Shown piece by piece: positions 7,457-16,473 of a DNA stretch of 64,000 nt. Position 1 is the stretch's first letter; each line of letters begins with the position of its first letter. Source of the stretch: an uncultured Pelagibacteraceae bacterium (GTDB taxonomy: Bacteria; Pseudomonadota; Alphaproteobacteria; Pelagibacterales; Pelagibacteraceae); contig CACDRL010000003.1 of the NCBI GenBank assembly GCA_902555435.1, positions 1 to 64,000 on the forward strand, read 5' to 3'. A program made the position numbers and the translations under genes. Below the pieces are notes generated by a model that was not told where the DNA came from, made no database searches, and saw nothing but the letters and a program-made list of their open reading frames with translations.

Positions 7457-8362
7457 TTAATTTAGTGCTATGTGGCGCTTGTTCCATCTCATAATTAAGC
7501 TGTAGTAAAATAAAGATACAAATAGAAAAAAACCTCCAATAATCGTATTTGTTGATGGCACTTCGTTAATTCCTAAAATTGGTAACCAAACCCAAAATAT
7601 TCCACCAACTACCTCAGTTAAAGATAGCAATGTCAATTCTGCAGCAGGTATAGCTTTTGAACCAATTGAATATAAAATTAATCCTGAACAAACTAGAAAC
7701 CCGTGAAGTGAAAATAAGGAACTGTTATAACTTGTAGCAAAGAACGTTTGTCCAGTAGACAAAATCATAATTGATGCAAACACAAAACAGAAGAAACCAG
7801 CGAATGCAACTGTTGTAAATTTAGGAGTTTCTTTTCTCCATCTTAGTGAAACTGAAAACACTGAAAATCCTATTGATGAGGTTAGTCCAAATACAAATCC
7901 TATCAAAGATTTCTCACCTGTATTACCTATTGCCATTATCAATATACCGGCTGTTGCAATTATAATTGATATCCAAACATTTAGTGAAATCTGTTCTCTA
8001 AGAAATAAAAATGCCAAAAGAGCTGTAAAAAAAGGCATTGCAGCTAAACAAAGTAAAGTAACAGCGGCACTGGTATTTGTTATCGAATAAATGAAAGTGA
8101 TCATTGCAACTCCAAGTCCCGAACCACCTGCTATTCCTGATAATCCTATTTTATAGTAATTTTTATAGAAGTTTTTTCCTTCTTCAAAATATAAGTAGAG
8201 ATTAAGGAGTATAAAAATAGTTAAACCTCTTCCAAATATATACTGCCAAGGAACAAGATTGGGACTATCCATATATCTAACAACCAATGGTCCAAATGAC
8301 CATAAAATTCCAGCAAACAGCACAATTGGGACAGCAAGTTTTGGATTTCTTAACTCTAACAT
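7457..8362 (-). CDS. EamA/DMT-family transporter
   Basis: This 301-aa inner-membrane protein has about ten hydrophobic segments in two repeated halves, the drug/metabolite transporter pattern. The first half begins VPIVLFAGILWSFGPLVVRY, and AAVTLLCLAAMPFFTALLAFLFLRE is the typical EamA helix 3-4 block. It ends 6 bp before creatinase and is probably the first gene of that unit. It may move creatine, another guanidino compound or a product, but the sequence does not show the substrate or direction. Confidence 0.85.
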   Translation of the reverse strand: MLELRNPKLAVPIVLFAGILWSFGPLVVRYMDSPNLVPWQYIFGRGLTIFILLNLYLYFEEGKNFYKNYYKIGLSGIAGGSGLGVAMITFIYSITNTSAAVTLLCLAAMPFFTALLAFLFLREQISLNVWISIIIATAGILIMAIGNTGEKSLIGFVFGLTSSIGFSVFSVSLRWRKETPKFTTVAFAGFFCFVFASIMILSTGQTFFATSYNSSLFSLHGFLVCSGLILYSIGSKAIPAAELTLLSLTEVVGGIFWVWLPILGINEVPSTNTIIGGFFLFVSLFYYSLIMRWNKRHIALN

Positions 8363-8411
8363 ATGGAGAAATCTAATTCTAAAAAGATTTTTCTACAACT
8401 AAAATACGTTT

Positions 8412-9665
8412 CTAAATTAAAGTTTGATTAGAGTGGTTGGGGAAAAAACAATCTAAGATATCCCCTTTTTTAAATTTTGATTTTCCTGCTGGCAACAATG
8501 ACCAAATGTTTGATTTAACAAAAGATTTAACTCTAAAAGACTCTTGTCCTTGTAAAATTTCAACTTCTATTTTTCCATTTTTAGTTGTGCTTAGTTTACT
8601 TTTTGCAAACCGTGTAAATTTTTGTTTTTTAGAGAAACTATTTTTTAAAATCGCTCTGATAGGCTGTTCTTCACTTAATCCCAAGATATTCTCCATAAAA
8701 GGGATAACAAAAAATCTAAAGCAGGCAGATGATGATATTGGATTTCCAGGAAGTCCAAAGATTGCTTTTTGTTTTCCTCTAATTTTAGCAAATAGAATTG
8801 GTTTTCCTGGTCGGATTGCTACACTTTTAAAATAATTGGATAATTTAAATGTCTTAACAACATTAGGGATATAGTCATATTTTCCTGCAGAAACAGCACC
8901 TGAAGTTATCAATATATCAGTATCACTATTTATAAGTTTTTTAATTTGTGATTTATAAATATTTTGATGATTATCTCTAAGTATACCACCATTTTTAAAA
9001 TTGAATAAAAAGTTTTCTCTAAGATTTTTAATGTAATGGCTATTAGAGTTTCTAACTTTCCAATTTGGAATGTTATCTTGGTCTGTAATTTCATTCCCCG
9101 TTGAAAAAAATAAAATATTAATTTTTTTTTTGACCTTAATTTTTTTAATTCCTAAAGTTTTAAAAGCTAAAATATTATTTGGTTGTATAATTGTATTTTT
9201 CTTAACAACAATTTCACCTTTTTTAAAGTCTGAACCTGCAAATCTTACATAACTAAACTTTTTGATTTTTTGATTAACTAAAATGTATTTTCTATTATTT
9301 TTATTTGGATAAAAATTAATCTGTTCTATTGGAATAATTGTATCAAAACCTTTTGGAATTATACCGCCTGTCATTATTTCAACGGCATTGTATTTTTTAA
9401 TTTTTTTATTTAATGATTTAGTTCCTGCAGCAATAGATCCGATTATTTTAAATTGTTTTGGTGAATTTTTCTTAATCCCATTAGTATCTCTGGAGTTAAC
9501 TGCAAATCCATCAAATGCAGCATTATCTCCTGCTGGATAATTGATCTTTGAATAAATATTGTTTGAAATCACTCTATTAAAAGAGTTTTCACTTAATATA
9601 ATTTCATCTTTGATTTTAATTTTTGCTTTTTTTAAAATTTTCTTAGATTGATTGTAACTAATCAT
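8412..9665 (-). CDS. moeA: Molybdopterin molybdenumtransferase MoeA
   Basis: MoeA inserts molybdate into adenylylated molybdopterin to form Mo-cofactor. The 417-aa protein shows the family blocks in order: NYPAGDNAAFDGFAVNS near the N-terminus, AAGTKSLNKK and EIMTGGIIPKGFDTIIPIEQ in the middle, STGNEI, and then SGAVSAGKYDYIP and FGLPGNPISSSACF in the MoCF-binding domain. It overlaps mobA by 4 bp. The cofactor is needed by the formate dehydrogenase 4 kb away. Confidence 0.93.
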   Translation of the reverse strand: MISYNQSKKILKKAKIKIKDEIILSENSFNRVISNNIYSKINYPAGDNAAFDGFAVNSRDTNGIKKNSPKQFKIIGSIAAGTKSLNKKIKKYNAVEIMTGGIIPKGFDTIIPIEQINFYPNKNNRKYILVNQKIKKFSYVRFAGSDFKKGEIVVKKNTIIQPNNILAFKTLGIKKIKVKKKINILFFSTGNEITDQDNIPNWKVRNSNSHYIKNLRENFLFNFKNGGILRDNHQNIYKSQIKKLINSDTDILITSGAVSAGKYDYIPNVVKTFKLSNYFKSVAIRPGKPILFAKIRGKQKAIFGLPGNPISSSACFRFFVIPFMENILGLSEEQPIRAILKNSFSKKQKFTRFAKSKLSTTKNGKIEVEILQGQESFRVKSFVKSNIWSLLPAGKSKFKKGDILDCFFPNHSNQTLI

Positions 9666-10267
9666 TTTTTTAATAATTCTTTAGCTTGTTCTAAATCTTC
9701 TTTAGTATTTATATTAAAGAAAGGATCTTGGTTTGGAAACTCCATATTAATTGTTTTAACTCCAATACTATTAGCCCACATTTCAACTTTCCTCACTCCT
9801 TTTTCTAAATCATTTTCTAATTGATCCAATAGTTTCATTGACCATATGCCAAAAATGTTATGCCGAGTATTATTTGATTTTATAAAAAACAAGTTACTCT
9901 CATTTTCATTAATTTGTTTAATAAATTCCTCTAAAATCTCTTTTCTAAAAAAAGGAGTATCTACAGGAAAAGTTGCTATCCATTGATAGTTTTTATTATG
10001 ATCTTTGACCCATTTCATTGCTGAAAGAACTCCCCCTAAGGGACCAAGATCTTTTTTGAAATCTCCAATTAATGAAATTTTATCTGAATTATTAAATTTA
10101 GTTGAATTGTTAGATACTATTAATACTTCTTTAAATTGATCGATTATTTCTGCTAAGATGTAATCAATTAATATTTTATCAGCTAGCAATATCTGAGATT
10201 TGTCCTCACCAAACCTTTGTGACTTACCGCCTGCTAGCACTGTTCCTAAAATATTGTTATGTTCCAT
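9662..10267 (-). CDS. mobA: Molybdenum cofactor guanylyltransferase MobA
   Basis: MobA attaches GMP to Mo-molybdopterin, giving the guanine dinucleotide form used by formate dehydrogenases. The nucleotide-binding block LAGGKSQRFGEDKSQ lies close to the N-terminus, and FPVDTPFF is the metal-binding DxD-like block. The frame is open back to 10285, but the ATG at 10267 (MEHNNILGTVLAGG) gives the usual spacing to the glycine-rich loop. The product is then 201 aa. It is divergent from the NifU-like gene across 42 bp. Confidence 0.9.
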   Translation of the reverse strand: MEHNNILGTVLAGGKSQRFGEDKSQILLADKILIDYILAEIIDQFKEVLIVSNNSTKFNNSDKISLIGDFKKDLGPLGGVLSAMKWVKDHNKNYQWIATFPVDTPFFRKEILEEFIKQINENESNLFFIKSNNTRHNIFGIWSMKLLDQLENDLEKGVRKVEMWANSIGVKTINMEFPNQDPFFNINTKEDLEQAKELLKK

Positions 10268-10309
10268 GAATAAAATATAAAACATTCAAAGTTGAATTAA
10301 AGAAATTAA

Positions 10310-10708
10310 ATGGATTTAAGAATTTTAGAAATAGCGGCCCATACTGAGAACAATAAAATTGTTGAAAACTATACTCATAAAGCAAAACACAAAAATCCAT
10401 TATGTGGTGATGAGATGGAAATAAGCTTAGTTGTCAAAGATGATGTTGTAAAAGATATGGGTTACCAGTGTAAATCATGCGTTTATTGCCAGGCATCAGT
10501 CAGCCTTTTGTCCAGAAAAATTAAGGAAAAAAAAGTTGATGATATAAAAAAATTTATAAAAGTTGGTGAGCAACTTTTTGTGGACGCAAAAGTGAGTATG
10601 GAAAAACATTGGAAAGATTTTAAAGAAATTTTAGATAAAAAAAATCTTTCAAGGAAGGAATGTTTGCTTTTACCTTTAAGAACTATTGCTAAAGCTTTAA
10701 AAATTTAA
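10310..10708 (+). CDS. NifU/IscU-like iron-sulfur scaffold protein
   Basis: This 132-aa protein has the NifU N-terminal (IscU-like) fold with cysteines in NPLCGDEM, CKSCVYCQAS and RKECLLLP, positions that match the three cluster-ligand regions of the family. It is likely a scaffold or delivery protein for Fe-S clusters. It is the first gene of a rightward run with an HPP protein, fdhD and the formate dehydrogenase genes, which need many clusters. The extra cysteine (CxxCxxC) is unlike the classic IscU layout, so a dedicated role for the dehydrogenase is possible. Confidence 0.82.
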   Translation: MDLRILEIAAHTENNKIVENYTHKAKHKNPLCGDEMEISLVVKDDVVKDMGYQCKSCVYCQASVSLLSRKIKEKKVDDIKKFIKVGEQLFVDAKVSMEKHWKDFKEILDKKNLSRKECLLLPLRTIAKALKI

Positions 10709-11185
10709 ATGATCAAAATTACAAAACCATTATTGCAAAAAGCATTGATTGCAGGTTTTTTTTCAACAATCACTATAGGTGTTCTTACAGTTCTAACTTA
10801 CAAAAGCACTCTTGGGTATTTTATTGCAGCATCATTTGGTTCATCGATGGTTTTGTTATTTGGTTTTCCTGAAAGTCCTTTTGCTCAACCAAAAAATGTT
10901 TTCTTTGGACATTTGTTAACTGCCTTAACGGGTGTATTGTTTGTAAATTTTATTCCACTTCCAATTTATATGGGCATTGCATTTGCAGTAGGAATTGGAG
11001 TATTTTTAATGATTTTATTAAACGTTGTTCATCCCCCTGCAGGTGGAAATCCAATAATTGTTATAATTGGAAGTGCTTCTTATGATTATTTAATAAATCC
11101 AATTATTTTTGGGTGTATAATAATTTTGTTATTAGCCATCATAATCAATAAATATTTGTTGCAAAAAAACTATCCATTAAAATAA
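10709..11185 (+). CDS. HPP family integral membrane protein
   Basis: This 158-aa protein has four to five hydrophobic helices and the motif NVVHPPAGGNP that names the HPP family. Members in plants have been linked to nitrite transport, but bacterial functions are mostly unknown. Its ATG follows the stop of the NifU-like gene directly, and fdhD starts 3 bp after its end. That places it in the formate dehydrogenase operon, where transport of a small anion such as formate is possible but unproven. Confidence 0.8.
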   Translation: MIKITKPLLQKALIAGFFSTITIGVLTVLTYKSTLGYFIAASFGSSMVLLFGFPESPFAQPKNVFFGHLLTALTGVLFVNFIPLPIYMGIAFAVGIGVFLMILLNVVHPPAGGNPIIVIIGSASYDYLINPIIFGCIIILLLAIIINKYLLQKNYPLK

Positions 11186-11188
11186 TTT

Positions 11189-12028
11189 ATGAATTCAAAA
11201 TACAAAGTTTTAAAATATTCATCTAATAACTTTGAAGATTTTGAAGATTTAGTTTCAATTGAAGAGCCATTAGAAATTTCTTTAAAGTACAAAGAAAAAA
11301 ATAAATGGATTGAACAAACTTTATCAATTACTATGAGAACTCCTGGTAATGATCATGACCTCGTCAGAGGATTTCTATTTAATGAACAAATTGTAAAAAG
11401 TATAAATGATATCGATAGTATTGAAAGTTATGGGGATAAAGTTGGTCAGTACAAAATTCAAAATAAAATATTAGTAACACTCAATAATTCCGAAAATGTA
11501 AATATATCAAAAATTAAAAGAGATTTTTTAACTAACTCCTCTTGTGGTGTTTGTGGGAAATCTTCGTTAGATGCTCTCGAAATTATTAAGACAACTAAAA
11601 CACATGCCTCTGAACCCAAAATTTCAAAAGATGTAGTTATTCAATCACCTAATATTTTAAGAGAAGGTCAGTCTGAATTCAGTAAAACTGGTGGTATCCA
11701 TGCCAGTGGTCTATTTAATAGTGATGGAAAATTGATAGCTCTTAGAGAAGATGTTGGAAGACATAACGCATTAGACAAACTTATCGGTTGTGCTTTGGAG
11801 AAGAAGCAATTTAATCCAAAAAATCAATTTATTACGTGTTCTGGGAGACTTAATTTTGAGCTAGTTCAGAAGGTTTTGATGACTGATATTGGTATTATGA
11901 TCGGGGTTGGTGCGCCAACAAGTCTTGCTATCGATTTAGCTAATAAGTTTGACATTACCCTTATAGGTTTCGTAAAGAGGGACAGTTTTAATATTTACAC
12001 AAATAACAAAAAAGTTAAGGTGGATTAA
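11189..12028 (+). CDS. fdhD: FdhD, sulfur carrier for formate dehydrogenase
   Basis: FdhD passes sulfur from a cysteine desulfurase to the Mo-bis-MGD cofactor, which formate dehydrogenases need for activity. The 279-aa protein has the sulfur-relay CxxC in SSCGVCGKSS and the conserved GGIHASGLF, LREDVGRHNALDKLIG and CSGRLNFELVQK blocks. It sits 16 bp before the formate dehydrogenase genes in the same direction. Confidence 0.95.
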   Translation: MNSKYKVLKYSSNNFEDFEDLVSIEEPLEISLKYKEKNKWIEQTLSITMRTPGNDHDLVRGFLFNEQIVKSINDIDSIESYGDKVGQYKIQNKILVTLNNSENVNISKIKRDFLTNSSCGVCGKSSLDALEIIKTTKTHASEPKISKDVVIQSPNILREGQSEFSKTGGIHASGLFNSDGKLIALREDVGRHNALDKLIGCALEKKQFNPKNQFITCSGRLNFELVQKVLMTDIGIMIGVGAPTSLAIDLANKFDITLIGFVKRDSFNIYTNNKKVKVD

Positions 12029-12044
12029 TAAAAAAAGGGTAATT

Positions 12045-13700
12045 GTGTCAAAAAATATAAGTAATTTATCTGGAAGAATAGGCTTAAAAGACAACCTGTT
12101 TAAGCAAATCTCAGAGAACACTTTGAGTGAAAACCCTCAAGATATTAAAGAAATTGCAAAAAAACATAACCTTGGAGTTTCAACACTTCACGGTGCAGAG
12201 TCTTTTTATGAATTTTTAAGACCTTCACATAGAGAAAAAAAAGCTTTCGTTTGTAACGGTAGCGCATGCATGTGTGCAGGTACTCAAGACAAACTAAAAG
12301 ATAAATTAAAAGAAAAACTAGGTGATGACAAAGTTGGAGAGATGTTTTGTCTAGGTCATTGTTATGAAAACCACGCATTTCACTATGACGGTGAAAATTA
12401 TGCTGGAAAAGATATTGAAAAGATAGATCAAATTTTGAAGGGTGAAGAAATTAAACAAGAAAAGTTTTTCTATAAGAGTTATGCAACAACAAGTTTTTTA
12501 ATGGATGATAAATTATCATCAACAGATCAATTCAAAGAACAATTAAGTAAATTTTTAAAAACAGATAAAAAGGAAATAGTAAAATCATTATTAGACTCAA
12601 ACCTTACAGGAAGAGGTGGAGCAGGTTTTCCAACAGGAATGAAATGGGATTTTTGTAGTAAAGCAAAAGGTGATAAGAAATATGTAATCTGCAATGCAGA
12701 CGAAGGTGACTCTGGAGCTTTTTCAGACAGATACTTGTTAGAGGATCAACCACTAAAAGTTATTTTTGGAATGGTATTGTGTGGATTTGTAATTGGAAGC
12801 GACGAAGGAGTTTTATATATTAGAGGTGAATATCCAAAGTCTATTGAAGCAATTAATGGCTCCATCAATGAACTTAAAAAATTAAATTTATTAGGTGAAA
12901 ATATTTTAGGAACAGATTTTTCTTTTGATCTTGGAATTTGTATTGGTCAAGGTGCATACATTTGTGGAGAGGAAACAGCTTTGATAGCTTCTATTGAAGG
13001 AAGAAGAGCTGAAGTAGATGTAAGACCTCCCTTCCCTGTAACTGAAGGGTTATATAAAAAACCAACTGTAGTTAATAATGTTGAAACTTTAGCTGCTGCG
13101 ACTGGAATTTTATTAAATGGATCAGAAAGATTTTCTTCAGTTGGAAATAAAAAATCAGCTGGAACTAAATTAGTTTGCTTAGATAGTTTCTTTAACAATC
13201 CTGGTGTTTATGAAATTGACATGGGAACACCAATGAAAAAAATATTTAATGAAATTGGTGGTGGATATAAAGAACCTGTTAAAGCTTTTCAAATTGGAGG
13301 TCCGTTAGGTGGAGTTGTTCCTTTAAGTGAAATAGAAAATTTAAATTTAGATTTTCAAGAATTCACTGCAAAAGGTTTTATGTTAGGTCACGCAAGTGTA
13401 GTTAGTATTCCAAAAAATTTTCCAATGGCTGAATACATTCATCATTTATTTGAGTTTTCTGCAGAAGAATCTTGTGGAAAATGTTTCCCAGGAAGACTTG
13501 GATCTTACAGGGGAAAGGAAATGTTTGATCAAGCTAAGAAGAAAACAGCTAAAATTCCTTTAAAATTACTAGAAGAGTTGTTGGTTACTATGCAAAAAGG
13601 CTGTTTATGTGCTTTATGTGGAGCGATCCCAACTCCAATTCAGAACATCCTAAAATACTTTGGTGATGAAATGAAAAATGATATGGTGAAAGATAACTAA
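12045..13700 (+). CDS. NAD-dependent formate dehydrogenase diaphorase subunit (NuoE-NuoF type fusion)
   Basis: This 551-aa subunit passes electrons from the formate-oxidising subunit to NAD. Its first 150 residues are a NuoE-like [2Fe-2S] domain (FVCNGSACMCAG, CLGHC). The rest is NuoF-like, with the NADH/FMN block GRGGAGFPTGMKW and NADEGDSGAFSDR and the [4Fe-4S] cysteines in ESCGKCFPGR and GCLCALCG. It therefore unites what FdsG and FdsB do separately in Ralstonia or Rhodobacter. It starts with GTG at 12045, preceded by AGGGT, and its stop overlaps the next ATG as TAATG. Confidence 0.9.
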   Translation: MSKNISNLSGRIGLKDNLFKQISENTLSENPQDIKEIAKKHNLGVSTLHGAESFYEFLRPSHREKKAFVCNGSACMCAGTQDKLKDKLKEKLGDDKVGEMFCLGHCYENHAFHYDGENYAGKDIEKIDQILKGEEIKQEKFFYKSYATTSFLMDDKLSSTDQFKEQLSKFLKTDKKEIVKSLLDSNLTGRGGAGFPTGMKWDFCSKAKGDKKYVICNADEGDSGAFSDRYLLEDQPLKVIFGMVLCGFVIGSDEGVLYIRGEYPKSIEAINGSINELKKLNLLGENILGTDFSFDLGICIGQGAYICGEETALIASIEGRRAEVDVRPPFPVTEGLYKKPTVVNNVETLAAATGILLNGSERFSSVGNKKSAGTKLVCLDSFFNNPGVYEIDMGTPMKKIFNEIGGGYKEPVKAFQIGGPLGGVVPLSEIENLNLDFQEFTAKGFMLGHASVVSIPKNFPMAEYIHHLFEFSAEESCGKCFPGRLGSYRGKEMFDQAKKKTAKIPLKLLEELLVTMQKGCLCALCGAIPTPIQNILKYFGDEMKNDMVKDN

Positions 13701-16468
13701 TGAGTTCAGAGAAAAGAAAAATTGCATATATTGATGGAAAACCATATGAAATAGGTCCTAATCATTCATCTATTTTAAAGTTCGTTAAAAGCTATGTTGG
13801 TGAAAAAAAGGTGCCAACTTTATGTGATGATCCTAACTTAGCGCCCTATGGAGCATGTAGAGTTTGTTCAGTTGAAGTTGCGTTAGAAAAAGATGGACCA
13901 ACTAGAGTGGTTGCATCTTGTCATACGCCAGTTGCAGAAAACCAGCATATATTTACTACAAATAAAGCACTAACAAGTCTCAGAAAAAATATTGTTGAGT
14001 TAGTTTTAACTGATCATCCAATGGAATGTGATACTTGTGAAGTAAACAATAACTGTGAACTTCAAACAGTTGCAAATGATTTAGGTATTGATGATCATAG
14101 ATACAATAGTCCTAAGCAACATAAAGGAATTCCAAGAGACACTTCTCATGATTACATGAGAATGAATTTAGATAACTGTATTAACTGTGGAAGATGTGTC
14201 AGGGCATGCGATGAAATTCAGGGATCATTTGTTTTAACAATGAGTGGCAGAGGATTTGAATCAAGAATTACAACAGATAACGATATGATGTTTGGAGATA
14301 GTTCTTGTGTATCATGTGGAGCTTGTGCTCACACATGTCCAACAGATGCTATTTCAGATGTATTCCAATCTAAATCTGCAGCTGTAGATAAAAAAGTTAG
14401 AACTACTTGTTCATACTGTGGTGTTGGTTGTAACTTAGAAGCATCAATCAAAGATGATAAAGTAGTAGCAATTGATACTCCTAAGCAAACAGAAGTAAAC
14501 GCAGGTCACACATGTATTAAAGGAAGATATGCATTCAGTTTTTATGATCATCCTGACAGATTAAAAACTCCATTAATAAAAAGAAATGGAAAGTTTGAGG
14601 AAGCTAGTTGGGATGAAGCGTATGACTTTATCAAAAAAGAAATGAATAGAATTACAAAAGAAAACGGACCAGATGCTTTTGCTGGAATATCTTCTGCAAG
14701 ATGTACTAATGAAGAAAATTATGTTTTCCAAAAAATGATTAGAGCTGCTGTTGGGACTAACAGTGTAGATTGTTGTGCAAGAATTTGTCATTCACCTACA
14801 GCTTGGGGTATGCAGCAAACTTTTGGAACAGGAGCTGCAACAAACTCAACAGAAGATATTTACCATGCAGATTTATTTTTAGTTATTGGTGCTAACCCAA
14901 CTAATGCTCATCCAGTTACAGGTGCAAAAATTAAACAGCAAGTGATGAAAGGTAAAAAATTAATTGTCCTTGATCCAGTGACAACTGAATTAGCTAAACT
15001 TGCTGATTATCATATCAAACTTAGACCTGGAACTAATGTTGCGGTTCTAAATATGATGTTACACTTTATTATAAAATCAAAACTGTATAATGCTGACTTT
15101 GTAAGAGATCGAACTGAAGGTTTTGATAATTTCTTGAAAGAAATTGAAAGACAAGATGTTGATAAATTAGCAAAAGTTGCTGGTGTTGATAAACAATTAG
15201 TAAAAGAGGCTGCAATTGCTTATGCAACAGCAAGAAATTCTATGGAATTCCATGGACTAGGAGTTACTGAACACGAACAAGGTTCAAAAACTGTGATGTT
15301 AATTGCTGATTTAGCTATGATTACAGGAAACATTGGAAGAAAAGGTGTCGGTGTAAATCCTCTAAGAGGCCAAAATAATGTTCAAGGTGCAGCAGACATG
15401 GGATGTCAGCCTCACCAAGGTGCAGGTTATTTTCCAGTAGATAAAACAGAAAACCAAAAATTTTATACAGAAAAATATGGCGTAACTCATCCTACTAAAG
15501 CTGGTTTAAAAATTCCTCAAATGTTTGAGGCTGCAATCAGTAAAGAATTAAAAGGTTTATGGATTATTGGTGAAGATATAGTTCAAACAGATCCAAATAG
15601 TGCACATGTTATTGAAGCAATGAACTCATTAGAGCTATTAGTTGTTCAAGAAATATTTATGAGTGAAACTGCTAAACTTGCAACGGTAGTTTTACCTGGA
15701 ACAACTTTCTTAGAAAAAGACGGAACTTTCACGAATACTGAGAGAAGAATTCAAAGAGTTAATAGAGCAGTACCTCCACTACCAGGTACAAAACCTGATG
15801 GTTTAATTGTAACTGAAATGATGCAAAAATTAGGTTTTGATCAACCATCCTATGATGCCGATCAGGTTTTAGAAGAAATAGCTGATATAGTTCCTTTCTT
15901 TAAAGGAGTAACAAGAGAAAGACTTGGAAAATTAGGATTACAATGGCCTGTAAAAGAAGATGGTTCGGATACAAAAATTTTACATACTGAAGAGTTTAAA
16001 CTTGGTAAAGGTAGATTAAAAAACTTTGATTGGAAAGAATCTAGTGAGATAGAGGCTAATCAAAAAGATTATCCATTAATTTTAACAACTAGTAGAGTTT
16101 TACAACACTATAACGCAGCAACAATGACAAGAAGAACAAAAAATATAAACATTGTTGATGAAGATGTTTTATTAATTCACCCTAAAGATGCAGCATATAG
16201 GGATCTGAATACAGGTGATATTGGACGATTATATTCTGGTAGAGGAGAAGTTGCTTTAAAAGTAGAAGTAACAGATAAAGTTAAAGAAGGAATTGTATTT
16301 ACAACATTTCACTTCCCAGAACACATGGTCAATATGGTAACTGGCCATGGAAAAGATGAAGAGACAATGTGTGCTGAATATAAAGTTTCATCAGTTGAAG
16401 TTCAAAAAATTTCTAATCAATTTAAAACAGAAGTTAAGCCAAAAGAACACCAAGCTAAAGTTAGTTAA
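13700..16468 (+). CDS. fdsA: NAD-dependent formate dehydrogenase catalytic subunit (FdsA type)
   Basis: This 922-aa molybdoenzyme oxidises formate to CO2. It starts with a NuoG-like [2Fe-2S] domain (PYGACRVCSVE) and a His-ligated cluster region (CDTCEVNNNCELQ). Two [4Fe-4S] motifs follow, CINCGRCVRACDE and CVSCGACAHTCPTD. The molybdopterin domain begins at TTCSYCGVGCNLE. The Mo-ligating residue is a normal cysteine (TGT codon) in CCARICHSPTAWG, where E. coli FdhF has selenocysteine. No twin-arginine signal is present, so it is cytosolic. The length fits FdsA (about 950 aa). No fdsC or fdsD gene follows, since selO begins 5 bp later. Confidence 0.93.
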   Translation: MSSEKRKIAYIDGKPYEIGPNHSSILKFVKSYVGEKKVPTLCDDPNLAPYGACRVCSVEVALEKDGPTRVVASCHTPVAENQHIFTTNKALTSLRKNIVELVLTDHPMECDTCEVNNNCELQTVANDLGIDDHRYNSPKQHKGIPRDTSHDYMRMNLDNCINCGRCVRACDEIQGSFVLTMSGRGFESRITTDNDMMFGDSSCVSCGACAHTCPTDAISDVFQSKSAAVDKKVRTTCSYCGVGCNLEASIKDDKVVAIDTPKQTEVNAGHTCIKGRYAFSFYDHPDRLKTPLIKRNGKFEEASWDEAYDFIKKEMNRITKENGPDAFAGISSARCTNEENYVFQKMIRAAVGTNSVDCCARICHSPTAWGMQQTFGTGAATNSTEDIYHADLFLVIGANPTNAHPVTGAKIKQQVMKGKKLIVLDPVTTELAKLADYHIKLRPGTNVAVLNMMLHFIIKSKLYNADFVRDRTEGFDNFLKEIERQDVDKLAKVAGVDKQLVKEAAIAYATARNSMEFHGLGVTEHEQGSKTVMLIADLAMITGNIGRKGVGVNPLRGQNNVQGAADMGCQPHQGAGYFPVDKTENQKFYTEKYGVTHPTKAGLKIPQMFEAAISKELKGLWIIGEDIVQTDPNSAHVIEAMNSLELLVVQEIFMSETAKLATVVLPGTTFLEKDGTFTNTERRIQRVNRAVPPLPGTKPDGLIVTEMMQKLGFDQPSYDADQVLEEIADIVPFFKGVTRERLGKLGLQWPVKEDGSDTKILHTEEFKLGKGRLKNFDWKESSEIEANQKDYPLILTTSRVLQHYNAATMTRRTKNINIVDEDVLLIHPKDAAYRDLNTGDIGRLYSGRGEVALKVEVTDKVKEGIVFTTFHFPEHMVNMVTGHGKDEETMCAEYKVSSVEVQKISNQFKTEVKPKEHQAKVS

Positions 16469-16473
16469 TTAAA

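Noticed and set aside
14780-14800. Selenocysteine site in the formate dehydrogenase
   Set aside because: The residue before His-Ser-Pro is encoded by TGT, so it is ordinary cysteine and no SECIS element is needed.
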